From an uncultured Burkholderiales bacterium (GTDB lineage: Bacteria; Pseudomonadota; Gammaproteobacteria; Burkholderiales; Burkholderiaceae): a stretch of DNA of 16,595 nucleotides. The DNA lies in NCBI GenBank assembly GCA_946480465.1, contig CAMLJY010000107.1, positions 1 to 16,595 on the forward strand, in the 5' to 3' direction. The position numbers and the translations under genes were made by a program. Of the stretch, positions 6,322 to 14,000 are shown in pieces. Within the stretch, counting starts at the first letter, position 1. Each line of letters begins with the position of its first letter. The notes beneath the pieces were generated by a model, which did no database searches, had not been told where the DNA came from, and saw nothing but the letters and a program-made list of their open reading frames with translations.

Positions 6322-6650
6322 CCGAAGAGGACATCGACCGCCTGCTGCGCGCGCTCTCCGATGCAACACGGCGCCGCCTGCTCGATCGGCTGCGCGATGC
6401 GCCCGGCCTGACGCAGACCGAACTGGCCGAGGGCTTTCCCCAGTCGCGCCAGGCCCTGTCCAAGCACCTGGCCGCGCTGGAGGCCGTCGACCTGGTGGTC
6501 GCCGTCTGGCGCGGCCGCGAGAAGCTGCACTACCTTAATCCGGTGCCGCTGCAGGCGCTGCCGGCGCGCTGGGTGACGACGACCGCGCGCGAGCACAGCG
6601 CGGCGCTGGCCGCGCTGCAGAAGGCACTGGCCGAGGACGGCGGCCGATGA
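6318..6650 (+). CDS. ArsR family winged-helix repressor
   Basis: The 110-residue protein is a compact winged-helix regulator. DIDRLLRALSDATRRRLLDRL (residues 5-25) is the typical ArsR opening; the helix-turn-helix covers about 31-55 (LTQTELAEGFPQSRQALSKHLAALE), and the wing follows with VAVWRGREKLHYLNP. No CxC metal-binding motif or other Cys is present, so it is not an arsenic-type sensor; it resembles the ArsR proteins that are paired with SRPBCC (AHSA1-like) genes. It overlaps both neighbours by 4 bases, so its translation is coupled to theirs. It probably represses its own operon through the ATGCAA/TTGCAT half-sites at 5714-5760; the ligand is unknown. Confidence 0.92.
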   Translation: MTEEDIDRLLRALSDATRRRLLDRLRDAPGLTQTELAEGFPQSRQALSKHLAALEAVDLVVAVWRGREKLHYLNPVPLQALPARWVTTTAREHSAALAALQKALAEDGGR

Positions 6651-7567
6651 AGCCGCCGACCGCCGTGCACGGCACGCGGCTGGGTGCGCCGCCGGCGGCC
6701 GCCTGGCCGCTGGTCGCCCACAGCCGCTTCCTCGCCGACTACCTCGGCGTGCGGCTGCCCGAGGCCGCGCTGGATCAGGGCATCACGCTGCACGGCAGCG
6801 ACCGCGATGGCGCAGCGCTGACGTTGCGGGTGCACGCCATCGAGCCGCCCGCGGGACTGTCGCTCATCCTGCATGGCAGCACCGGCGTGCAGGCGCTGCA
6901 CCTGACGCTGTCGGCCTGCGCGGGTGGCAGCCGGCTCACCATCACCCACGCCAGCCTGGCCGGCGACGATCTCGACGCGACTGCCACGGGCAGCCCATCG
7001 GCATCCACCGAGGCGCTGGCCACGCTGCTGGCGGCACCCCTGCCACCGGCCCTGCACGCACCCGTGGTCAGCGATGACCGCACGCTGCAGGCGGCCCGCG
7101 CGTACCTGGAGTCGAGCGCCCGCGCGATCACCTTGCTGCGCGACGCGATGCCCGCGGCACGGGGCTACGACATGCCGGCGCCCGGCCGCTTCTCGCTCGC
7201 GGCCCATGTATGGCACCTGGCGGACATCGAGGAGTTCGGCTGGTCGCCGCGGCTGCCGCGCGCATTGGCCGAACATCGGCCGGTGCTCGAAGGCGTCGAC
7301 GGCGACCGGCTGGCCATCGAGCGCCGCTACCAGCAGCGACCCTGGCGTGGTGCCGCGCAGCGCTTCGTGCGGCTGCGCCGGCGCAGCCTGCAGGTCCTGG
7401 ACCGCTTCGACGCGGCGGCGCTCGCGCGGCCGCTGCAGTTCGGCGGTACGTGGATCAGCGCGGGTGAACTGATCGCGGCGATGCTCGCGCACGACCACGA
7501 GCACCGCGTCGAGATGGCCGCGCTGTGGCCACCATCCGAGCCGCCTGGGCCGCAGCGTGGCCCATGA
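6647..7567 (+). CDS. SRPBCC-like / DinB-like two-domain fusion protein
   Basis: The 306-residue product starts inside the ArsR stop (ATGA). Residues ~5-108 read as an SRPBCC (START/AHSA1-like) ligand-binding domain: GAPPAAAWPLVAHSRFLADYLG, then strands with VHAIEPPAGLSLIL and the closing GGSRLTITHASL. Residues ~140-295 read as a DinB_2-like helical bundle with H187/H190 in AAHVWHLADIEEFGW and H282/H286 in MLAHDHEHRVEMAAL, enough for a metal-binding His set. ArsR-SRPBCC pairs are common, but a fused C-terminal DinB domain next to a stand-alone DinB gene is less usual. A plausible role is binding a hydrophobic or reactive small molecule and modifying it. The C-terminal tail (PPSEPPGPQRGP) is Pro-rich and probably disordered. 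The SRPBCC call is weaker than the DinB call. Confidence 0.75.
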   Translation: MKPPTAVHGTRLGAPPAAAWPLVAHSRFLADYLGVRLPEAALDQGITLHGSDRDGAALTLRVHAIEPPAGLSLILHGSTGVQALHLTLSACAGGSRLTITHASLAGDDLDATATGSPSASTEALATLLAAPLPPALHAPVVSDDRTLQAARAYLESSARAITLLRDAMPAARGYDMPAPGRFSLAAHVWHLADIEEFGWSPRLPRALAEHRPVLEGVDGDRLAIERRYQQRPWRGAAQRFVRLRRRSLQVLDRFDAAALARPLQFGGTWISAGELIAAMLAHDHEHRVEMAALWPPSEPPGPQRGP

Positions 7568-7606
7568 GACTCACGAGGTCCAGGGGTTCATGAGCAGCCC
7601 ATGAAA

Positions 7607-7630
7607 AAGGCCGGCTGAAAAGCCGGCCTT
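7607..7630 (-). terminator. Strong intrinsic terminator (serves minus strand, possibly both)
   Basis: AAGGCCGGCT and AGCCGGCCTT form a perfect 10-base stem with a 4-base loop. On the minus strand the stem is followed by a T-run (complement of the A-run at 7603-7608), so it terminates the SWIB gene. On the plus strand it follows the SRPBCC/DinB stop by 39 bases, but the downstream bases CGTTCG are only weakly T-rich. Confidence 0.85.
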
Positions 7631-7643
7631 CGTTCGCCATGCT

Positions 7644-7686
7644 GCTGATCGTCGGGAGGGGTAGCCTGCCCCCAGCGCCGATCAGC
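7644..7686. repeat. Long hairpin GCTGATCG / CGATCAGC with inner GGGG/CCCC stem
   Basis: Perfect 8-base outer arms (7644-7651 and 7679-7686) enclose a second complementary pair GGGG (7658-7661) and CCCC (7669-7672). It sits between the SWIB stop codon and the terminator, inside the 3' untranslated region of that mRNA. It may stabilise the mRNA 3' end or be a short palindromic repeat. Confidence 0.45.
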
Positions 7687-7701
7687 GCCTGGTCGGGAGC
7701 A

Positions 7702-8118
7702 TCACTTCAGGTGTGCGTTGATCAGCTTGGTCATCTCGAACATCGACACCTGGGCCTGCTTGAAGATCTCCTTCAGCTTGGCGTCGGCGTTGATCATCGT
7801 CTTCTTGATCTTGTCCTGCAGGCCGTTCTTCTTGATGTATTCCCAGACCTTCTTCGTCACCTCGGTGCGCGGCATCGCCTTGTCGCCGATGACCGCGGCC
7901 AGCGCGGCGCTGGGGGTCATGGCCTTCATGAAGGCGGCGTTCGGGGTGCGCTTCTTGGCGGGGGCCTTCGCCGCGGCCTTCTTCGCCGGCGCGGCCGTCT
8001 TGGCGGCGGCCTTCTTTGCCGGGGCTGCGGCCTTCTTTGCAGCCGTCTTGGCGGGAGCCGCGGCCTTCTTGGCCGGTGCGGCCTTCTTGGCCGGAGCGGC
8101 CTTCTTCGCAGTTGCCAT
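7702..8118 (-). CDS. SWIB-domain protein with lysine/alanine-rich histone H1-like tail
   Basis: The 138-residue protein has two parts. Residues 1-56 are almost only Lys, Ala and Pro in degenerate KKAAPA repeats, like histone H1 C-terminal tails and bacterial HctB/AlgP-type proteins; this part should bind DNA non-specifically. Residues ~60-138 form a SWIB/MDM2-type domain (NAAFMKAMTPSAALAAVIG, MPRTEVTKKVWEYIKKNGLQD, INADAKLKEIF, VSMFEMTKLINAHLK), a fold known from eukaryotic chromatin remodellers and chlamydial proteins. Similar tail-plus-SWIB proteins occur in Burkholderiales. The ATG at 8118 is preceded on its strand by GGAGAG at good spacing. The gene is monocistronic and ends in a hairpin plus terminator. 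A nucleoid-associated role is inferred. The repetitive tail is prone to length variation. Confidence 0.92.
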   Translation of the reverse strand: MATAKKAAPAKKAAPAKKAAAPAKTAAKKAAAPAKKAAAKTAAPAKKAAAKAPAKKRTPNAAFMKAMTPSAALAAVIGDKAMPRTEVTKKVWEYIKKNGLQDKIKKTMINADAKLKEIFKQAQVSMFEMTKLINAHLK

Positions 8119-8240
8119 GTTGATTCTCTCCATCACGTGAGTGGTTGATGTGCCGGGGTCCGGGCAAGAGCGATCGTGCGCTCTCGTTTCTCTCATGACC
8201 TCTGCGGGCGCAATGGTACTGCGTCACCTATGGGCTGAGA

Positions 8241-8300
8241 AGCGGTTTTCCCTCGTAGAAACGCGTTTCTTCCCTCTGAAAACCCGCTTTTGTCGCCCTC
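8241..8300. repeat. Nested inverted and phased direct repeats
   Basis: A perfect 12-base palindrome GAAACGCGTTTC (8258-8269) is framed by AGCGGTTTTC (8241-8250) and its near-complement GAAAACCCGCT (8278-8288). Read as direct repeats, a GCG-TTT block followed by CCCTC recurs, with CCCTC at 8250-8254, 8272-8276 and 8296-8300, i.e. 22 and 24 bases apart, about two helix turns. It lies about 125-180 bases upstream of the SWIB gene and looks like a multi-site operator. Confidence 0.5.
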
Positions 8301-8484
8301 CTGCATCACTCGAGCACCACGCGGACATGCCTCGACGCGCTTCATGGGCTGCGGCAGGCTCATTCGAGTGGCCGCGCAGTCGTGCTCCGAGCCGTCTTCT
8401 CGAGCGCATTCGGTCGTGGCCTCGCGGCGCAAAACGGTCCGCACGCCATGCGCTGCGACAAGGCCTGCGCCAGGACCCCGCGTG

Positions 8485-8490
8485 TATGCT
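8485..8490 (+). promoter_or_regulatory. Candidate -10 box of the holin-like gene
   Basis: TATGCT ends 8 bases before ATG 8499, with no Shine-Dalgarno sequence between. A leaderless transcript would follow. No clear -35 hexamer is seen. Confidence 0.35.
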
Positions 8491-8498
8491 GCGCGGCC

Positions 8499-8858
8499 AT
8501 GAAGATGATCGTGCGCTGGTTGCTGTTGGCCGCGGCCCTGCTGCTCGTGGCCCATCTCTACTCGGGCGTGAAGGTGACGAGCTTCGCCGACGCGATGATC
8601 GCGGCCTTCGTGCTGGGCCTGCTGAACACGCTGGTGCGGCCGGTGCTGGTGCTGCTGACCTTCCCGGTCACGCTGATCACGCTGGGCCTCTTCCTCTTCG
8701 TCATCAATGCGCTGATGTTCTACGCCGCGGCCTACGTGCTGACGGGCTTCAACGTGACCGGCTTCGGCGCGGCGCTGATCGGTTCGGTGATCTACAGCCT
8801 GTGCGGCATGGTGATCGACGTCGCGATCGAGCGCATCTTCAGCCGCCCGGACGCCTGA
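8499..8858 (+). CDS. Phage holin family (holin superfamily IV, COG1950-type) small membrane protein
   Basis: The 119-residue protein is very hydrophobic with about four membrane segments (roughly 4-20, 31-41 leading into 47-66, 68-83 and 88-108). The core GLLNTLVRPVLVLLTFPVTL followed by ITLGLFLFVINALMFYAAA is characteristic of the chromosomal holin-superfamily-IV proteins (often annotated as phage holin family or YvlD-like). There are no phage genes nearby, so a lysis role is not implied; these are housekeeping membrane proteins of unknown function. The start at 8499 gives the normal family N-terminus MKMIVRWLLLAAALLL. The gene is convergent with pbpC, with 14 bases between the stop codons and no strong terminator in that gap. 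Confidence 0.9.
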   Translation: MKMIVRWLLLAAALLLVAHLYSGVKVTSFADAMIAAFVLGLLNTLVRPVLVLLTFPVTLITLGLFLFVINALMFYAAAYVLTGFNVTGFGAALIGSVIYSLCGMVIDVAIERIFSRPDA

Positions 8859-8872
8859 GAACCTGAGCGCCT

Positions 8873-11071
8873 TCAGCGCTTGGCCGCCGTCGCGGCGACC
8901 GCGATCGCGCCGCGCACTTCGAAGTCCACGCGGTCGATCAACTGCCCGCGCGCGGACTTCAGCTCCAGCCGATGGCGTCCGGGCCACGGCATCCAGCGCA
9001 GCGAGCTGCCCTGGCCGATCAGCCGGCCGTCCAGCCACCACTGTCCTGACTCGCCGCGAAAGGCGATGCGCTGCACCGGCTCGGGCATGTCAGGGTCGAT
9101 CGCGAAGATGCTGCCGTCGCGCGGACTGGCGATGCCGCTGGGGCGCTTCGCCGCCACCTGTTCGCCGCTGCGCACGCGCTGCGCCGTGGTCGCGGCGGGC
9201 GCGGCCGCCGTCGTCGCGAACCACTCCTCGCGCGGCGGTTCGATGGCCGCATCGAAGCTGATGGCGCGCCGTTCGATGCCCGCGGGCGGCAGCGGCGCGC
9301 GCGATGGCCGGCCCGCATGCAGCGCCTGCACCAGCGCGCGCCACACCGGCGCCGCGCCCTGCGTGCCGCTGACGCGGTGCATGGCCTCGCCACTCGCATT
9401 GCCGACCCACACGCCCATCGTGTAGCGGTCGGTGAAGCCGATGCACCAGTTGTCGCGCATGTCCTTGCTGGTGCCGGTCTTCACGGCCGCGAAGCCGCGC
9501 GTGACCAGGGCCGAATCGAGGCCGAAGGTGGGCGCGCGCGCAGCCGCATCACTCAGGATGTCGGTGACCTGGAAGACCGCGCGCGCATCGAAGACCCGCT
9601 GCGCCCGCCCTGCCAATCCGGCCACCGGCGACCACTGCCCGCCATTGGCGAGCATGCGGTAGGCATTGGCCAGCTGCAGCAGCGACACGTCCGCGCTGCC
9701 CAGCGCGAGCGCCAGGCCGTGGAAGCCGCCGCTTTCATGCAGCTGCAGGCCGGCGGCATTGAGCTTGTCGAACAGCGGCTCCGGCCCGACCAGGGCACCG
9801 GTGCGCGCGGCCGGCACGTTGAGGCTGGATGCCAGCGCCGTGCGCACGCTGACCCAGCCGCGGTAGCGGTGGTCGTAGTTGCGCGGCATGAAGGCGCCGC
9901 TGCCGCCATCGAGGTCCGCCGGCGAGTCGTCGAGCAGGCTGGCCGGCGTCAGCAGTCCACGCTCGAACGCCAGCGCATAGACGAACGGCTTGAGCGTCGA
10001 GCCCGGCTGGCGCCGAGCCAGCACCGCATCGACGGCCGGTGCATCGCTCCAGGCCGAACCGCTGGAACCGACCCAGGCCAGCACCTCGCCGCTGGCGTTG
10101 TCGAGCACGACGACCGCGCCGTCCTCGACCTGCCGGCCCTGCAGTTCGGCCATCTGCTGACGCAAGGCCTGCACGGCCAGGCGCTGCAGGCGGGCATCGA
10201 TCGGGCTGCGCAGCGTGGCGGGCAGCACCGCCCTCTTCGCTGCGTGCGGGCCGCGGGGCCGCGCCGTGCCCGGCCCCGCCAGATCAGCGTGATACCGCGC
10301 CAGCCACCAGCGTGCGAAGTGCGGCGCCAGCTGCTCGCCCAGCGGCGGTGGCGTGCGCTTCTTCATCAGTGCGCGTTCGGCCAGGATGCCGATGCGCTCG
10401 CAATCGGGCGGTTCGGACAGCAATGCACAGGCGCGCCGCTGCACCAGCGCCGGCGCCGCGTTCGGCGCGCGCAGCAGCGCGACCAGCAGCGCCGCCTCGC
10501 CGCGGTCCAGCCCCGATGGATGCTTGCCGAAGAGCGCGTGGCTGGCCGCGGGTGCGCCAACCAGCTCGCCGCGCAGCGGCACGAGGTTCAGGTACGCCTC
10601 GAGGATTTGCGGCTTGCTCCAGCGCGATTCCAGCTCGCGCGCGGCACCGATCTGCGTCCACTTCTGCGCCAGGCCGCGGCCACCGGCAGGCCGCGCCAGC
10701 GCGGGGTCGAGCAGCGCGGCCAGCTGCATCGTCAAGGTCGAGGCGCCCTGCGTGCCTCCCCGTGTCCGCGCCAGCGCACCACGCGCGATGCCGGTCCAGT
10801 CGACGCCGCCATGCGACCAGAAACGCTGGTCCTCGCCCTGCACCACCAGCTCGCGCAGCGCGGGCGACACCTGCGCCAGCGGCAGCCAGGGCAGGCGGCG
10901 CACGGAGTCGTCGACCCGCAGCGTCTGCAGCGGCTCGCCATGGCGGTCCAGCACGGTGAGGTCCGACGGGCGGTGCGCCGCGCGCACCGCGTCGTAGGTC
11001 GGCACGGCCGCCTGCGCCAGCACCGCCGCCATCGCCAGCGCGCCGTCAAGCAGCGCGCGGCAGGGCGTCAC
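8873..11071 (-). CDS. pbpC: Penicillin-binding protein 1C (bifunctional transglycosylase/transpeptidase)
   Basis: The 732-residue protein carries out peptidoglycan glycan-chain polymerisation and cross-linking in the periplasm, anchored by an N-terminal hydrophobic segment. The glycosyltransferase-51 domain shows catalytic E80 in GEDQRFWSHGGVDW and the GGTQGASTLTMQL motif (105-117). The transpeptidase domain shows S358-T-L-K361, S416-L-N418 and K531-T-G. After about residue 640 comes the C-terminal PbpC-specific beta domain (ASPRDGSIFAIDPDMP to the end), which separates 1C from 1A/1B. The GTG start at 11071 overlaps the TGA of the upstream alpha-2-macroglobulin gene, so the two are translationally coupled. 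The N-terminal segment (ALLDGALAMAAVLAQAAV) is shorter and less basic than a usual membrane anchor, so a different start cannot be ruled out, although the overlap favours this one. Confidence 0.95.
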   Translation of the reverse strand: MTPCRALLDGALAMAAVLAQAAVPTYDAVRAAHRPSDLTVLDRHGEPLQTLRVDDSVRRLPWLPLAQVSPALRELVVQGEDQRFWSHGGVDWTGIARGALARTRGGTQGASTLTMQLAALLDPALARPAGGRGLAQKWTQIGAARELESRWSKPQILEAYLNLVPLRGELVGAPAASHALFGKHPSGLDRGEAALLVALLRAPNAAPALVQRRACALLSEPPDCERIGILAERALMKKRTPPPLGEQLAPHFARWWLARYHADLAGPGTARPRGPHAAKRAVLPATLRSPIDARLQRLAVQALRQQMAELQGRQVEDGAVVVLDNASGEVLAWVGSSGSAWSDAPAVDAVLARRQPGSTLKPFVYALAFERGLLTPASLLDDSPADLDGGSGAFMPRNYDHRYRGWVSVRTALASSLNVPAARTGALVGPEPLFDKLNAAGLQLHESGGFHGLALALGSADVSLLQLANAYRMLANGGQWSPVAGLAGRAQRVFDARAVFQVTDILSDAAARAPTFGLDSALVTRGFAAVKTGTSKDMRDNWCIGFTDRYTMGVWVGNASGEAMHRVSGTQGAAPVWRALVQALHAGRPSRAPLPPAGIERRAISFDAAIEPPREEWFATTAAAPAATTAQRVRSGEQVAAKRPSGIASPRDGSIFAIDPDMPEPVQRIAFRGESGQWWLDGRLIGQGSSLRWMPWPGRHRLELKSARGQLIDRVDFEVRGAIAVAATAAKR

Positions 11072-14000
11072 GGCCGCACCTCCAGCATGCCGTTGGGCAG
11101 CTCGCCGAAGCTCTCGGGCGCATACATCGATTCGATGCGCGACGGCGGCAGCTGGAAGCGGCCGGCGCTGTTCAGGCGCAGCGTGTATTCGATGACGTGC
11201 CTGCCGCGCGGCATGAAGCCCCAGGTGGCGCGGAACGCGTCCTGCGCACGCTCTTCATAGGCGAGCCAGGCGCTGCCTTCGCGCCGTTCGCCGGCGGTGG
11301 CGATGGCGGAATCGCGGCCCAGGCCGGTGCCGAGCAGCGACGCGCCAGTCGGCACCGGATCGTTCAGCGCGACCCAGGTCATGTCGGCCTGGGCCTCGAT
11401 CTCGAGCTTCACGCGCATCACGTCGCCGCGGGTCCAGGCATCGGCCGACTTGCGCTCGATGGCGCTGATGCTGCGCGTGACGCGGTAGCCCGCGGCGATC
11501 GGCGCCTTCAGCGGCACGGCGGCCAGCGTCTGCACCGCCAGCCAGGGCTTGCCGCTGCCCTGCTGCTGGGCCTGCAGCGGCGTGGCACCGGCTGCCACGG
11601 GCCACGGCAGCGTGAGCCGGCCGCCGCTCTGGCGCGCCGCCCAGTCGTGCGTGGCACTCGCCGGTCCCAGCGTCAAAACGGAGCGTCCCGCGACCGGCTG
11701 GTTCTCGAAGCGCGCCGCAAAACGCTCCAGCGCGAACACGCTCCAGAGGTTCGCCGTCGTCGTCAGCCAGGCGCCGCGCTGCTGGCGCGCCAGCGCGCCC
11801 AGCACCATGCGCGGCACCTCGTCCTTCCAGGCTGGATCGTCGACCACCGCGAGGATCAGGCGCGCGGCATTGGCATCGCCCGAATCCATCAGCCACCACC
11901 AGAAGTCGCTTTGCTCGGTGCTGAACTTCAGCACCGTGCCGGCGTAGGTGATGCGCGAGCGAAGCAGGGTCTGCGCCTCCTGCAGGCGCGCGGCGCGATC
12001 GGGCACGCCGTCCAGCCGCTGCAGGATGCGCAGCCAGTCGATCACCGCGGCGGTGGGCCAGCGGTTGGGCTCGAGGGTGATGGACTGCAGGTGCTTCGGG
12101 CTGGTGCGGCCGTGGCGCGACAAGGCCTCGATGGCGGCGAGCTTGCGAACGTCCAGGTCCGTGCCCGCGGCCACCGGCGGCGCCCAGCCGGCGCGCGTGA
12201 TGCGGCCTTCGACGAAGGCGGTCAGCGCGGCCAGCATGCGTTCGCGCGGGGCGTCGGGAATGGGCTGCTGCGCTTCATGCGCGGCGGCAATCACGTAGGC
12301 GGTCAGCCGATCGCTGCCGCGCGGGGGGTCGCCATCGCGCGGCGGGTAGTACAGCGCCAGGCCGTCGCTGTCGAGATAGCCCGGCAGCGCATTGCCGATG
12401 CGCGTCCACGCGGCCGTGTCCTTCAAGGCCAGCGCGCGCGAAGTCTGCTGTTCGAGGCAGGTGTACGGGTAGGTCTCGAAATAGCGGCGCACGCCGGGCA
12501 GTGCCGAGGCCAGCGTGGGCTGCAGGCCGACGATCACGCCGCCGCCGCGCGGGCCATCGGGCTTGGCGGGGTCGGCGGGCAGCGCGTCGGCCGGTGGCGC
12601 CACCGGGAGCTGGATGGGGCCATCCAGCTGCTGCAGGGTCGCGGCCCAGATGCGCTGCGGCACCGCGGGTTTCACGAGCTGCGTGGTCTTCACCGCGTCG
12701 CTCGGCCCTGAACCGCCCACCGCACGGACGCTCGCTTCGAAGCCTAAGCTGAAGACGCCCGCGGGCACCTGCAGCGGCCACTTCACCTCGGCCGCGCCAC
12801 CCGCGGGCAGCGTGAGGGCCTGCGGTGCGAACGTGACGGGGGTGCGGGTGATGCCGCCGGCGCCGTCGTCACGCAGCGCTTGCGCGGCCAGCGCGGCCTC
12901 CACCTTCATATCGCGGCCGGTGGTGTTGCGCAGCGTGTAGATGGCGTCGTACTGGTCGCCCTCGCGCGCCAGCGGCGGCAGGCCGGGCAGCATCTGCAGG
13001 TCCTGCGTCACGCGCACGGTGGCTTGGCCCGTGCCGAAGCGGTCGATGCCGGACGTCGCCAGCGCGACGAGGCGGAAGCTGGTCAGTGCGTCGTTCAGCG
13101 GCACCTCGATCGTCGCCTCGCCCTTGGCGTCCAGCACCACGCTGCCGCGCCACAGCAGCAGCGTGTCGAACAGCTCGCGGGTGGGGTTGCGGCCGCCGCC
13201 GCCGCCCGCAGGCAACGCCTTGCGGCCGTAGTGGCGGCGGCCGATGATCTCGCCCTGCGCGGTGGAGGTTTCCACGGCCCAGCCGCGCGGCGGGAACATC
13301 TCTTCCAGCACGTTCCAACTGCTGTTGTCGGACAGCGCGAGCAAGGCCTCGTCCACCGCCGCGAAGGCGATCTCGGCACCCGCCGCGGGCTGGCCCGCCT
13401 GCAGCACCTGCACCTTCGCCACCACCTTCTGGCGCACGGCGTACTGCGTCTTGTCGGGCGTCACCTTCACGTCGAGCCGGTGCGCATCCAGCCCCACCTT
13501 CAGCTGCACCGCGCCGAACTTGTGCGAGGGCTTCGCCAGGTCGACCATCGCCGTCGGTGCCTGGTATTCCTTGCCCTCGTAGCGGAAGGCTCGCCACCAC
13601 TCGCCGGGGGACTTCCAGCCCCAGCTGAAGAAGGAGTACCAGGGCACGTGCCGCACCCGGCCGCGCACGACCAGCACGCTGGCGTAGACGTTCGGGGCCC
13701 AGGTGGCGGCGTCGGCCGCGCCGTTCTTCCCCGCCTGCGCGTCACGGTTCGGGATGGGAATGTCGATCACCGGATCGTCGCCCTGCAGGGTGACGACGCG
13801 GGTGTCGATCACGCCCTCGCGCTCGATCGCGAGCAGCGCGGTGGCCTGGCGGTAGGGCATGCGCACCTGGATCTTTGCCGTCTCGCCGGGCCGATAGCTT
13901 GGCTTGTCGGCCAGGATGTCGATGCGGTCGTCGTTGTCCTGCTCGAACCAGAACTCGCCCTGCCGCGTGACGTAGACGGTGGTCGCGGCTTCGCTGACGC

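Larger units (their letters stand above)
8119..8498. other. 380-base divergent intergenic region between SWIB and holin-like genes
   Basis: No credible coding region is seen; open frames here are shadows without family character. It holds the SWIB ribosome site, an AGAGCG/CGCTCT inverted repeat at 8167-8184, a nested repeat block at 8241-8300, and a TATGCT box (8485-8490) just before the holin-like ATG. Parts are clearly less GC-rich than the surrounding genes. The length suggests regulated expression of the SWIB gene. Confidence 0.6.

Noticed and set aside
7950..8115. Repetitive DNA as a possible CRISPR or satellite array
   Set aside because: The repeats are irregular and follow the KKAAPA codons of the SWIB protein tail; there are no constant repeats with variable spacers.
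7639..8148. Plus-strand Leu/Gly-rich frame opposite the SWIB gene
   Set aside because: It is the complement of the Lys/Ala tail codons; no independent start signals or family features.
8499..8858. Reading the holin-like gene as a prophage or lysis marker
   Set aside because: No endolysin, integrase or structural phage gene lies nearby, and this superfamily is a chromosomal membrane protein family in many bacteria.
8866..8880. Hairpin AGCGC-CTTCA-GCGCT between the holin-like and pbpC stop codons
   Set aside because: Only five base pairs and no T-tract on either strand; too weak to call a terminator.
9317..11260. Long open frame on the plus strand (647 codons)
   Set aside because: It is antisense to pbpC, with low-complexity Arg/Gln/Ala composition; pbpC has all catalytic motifs in the other strand.
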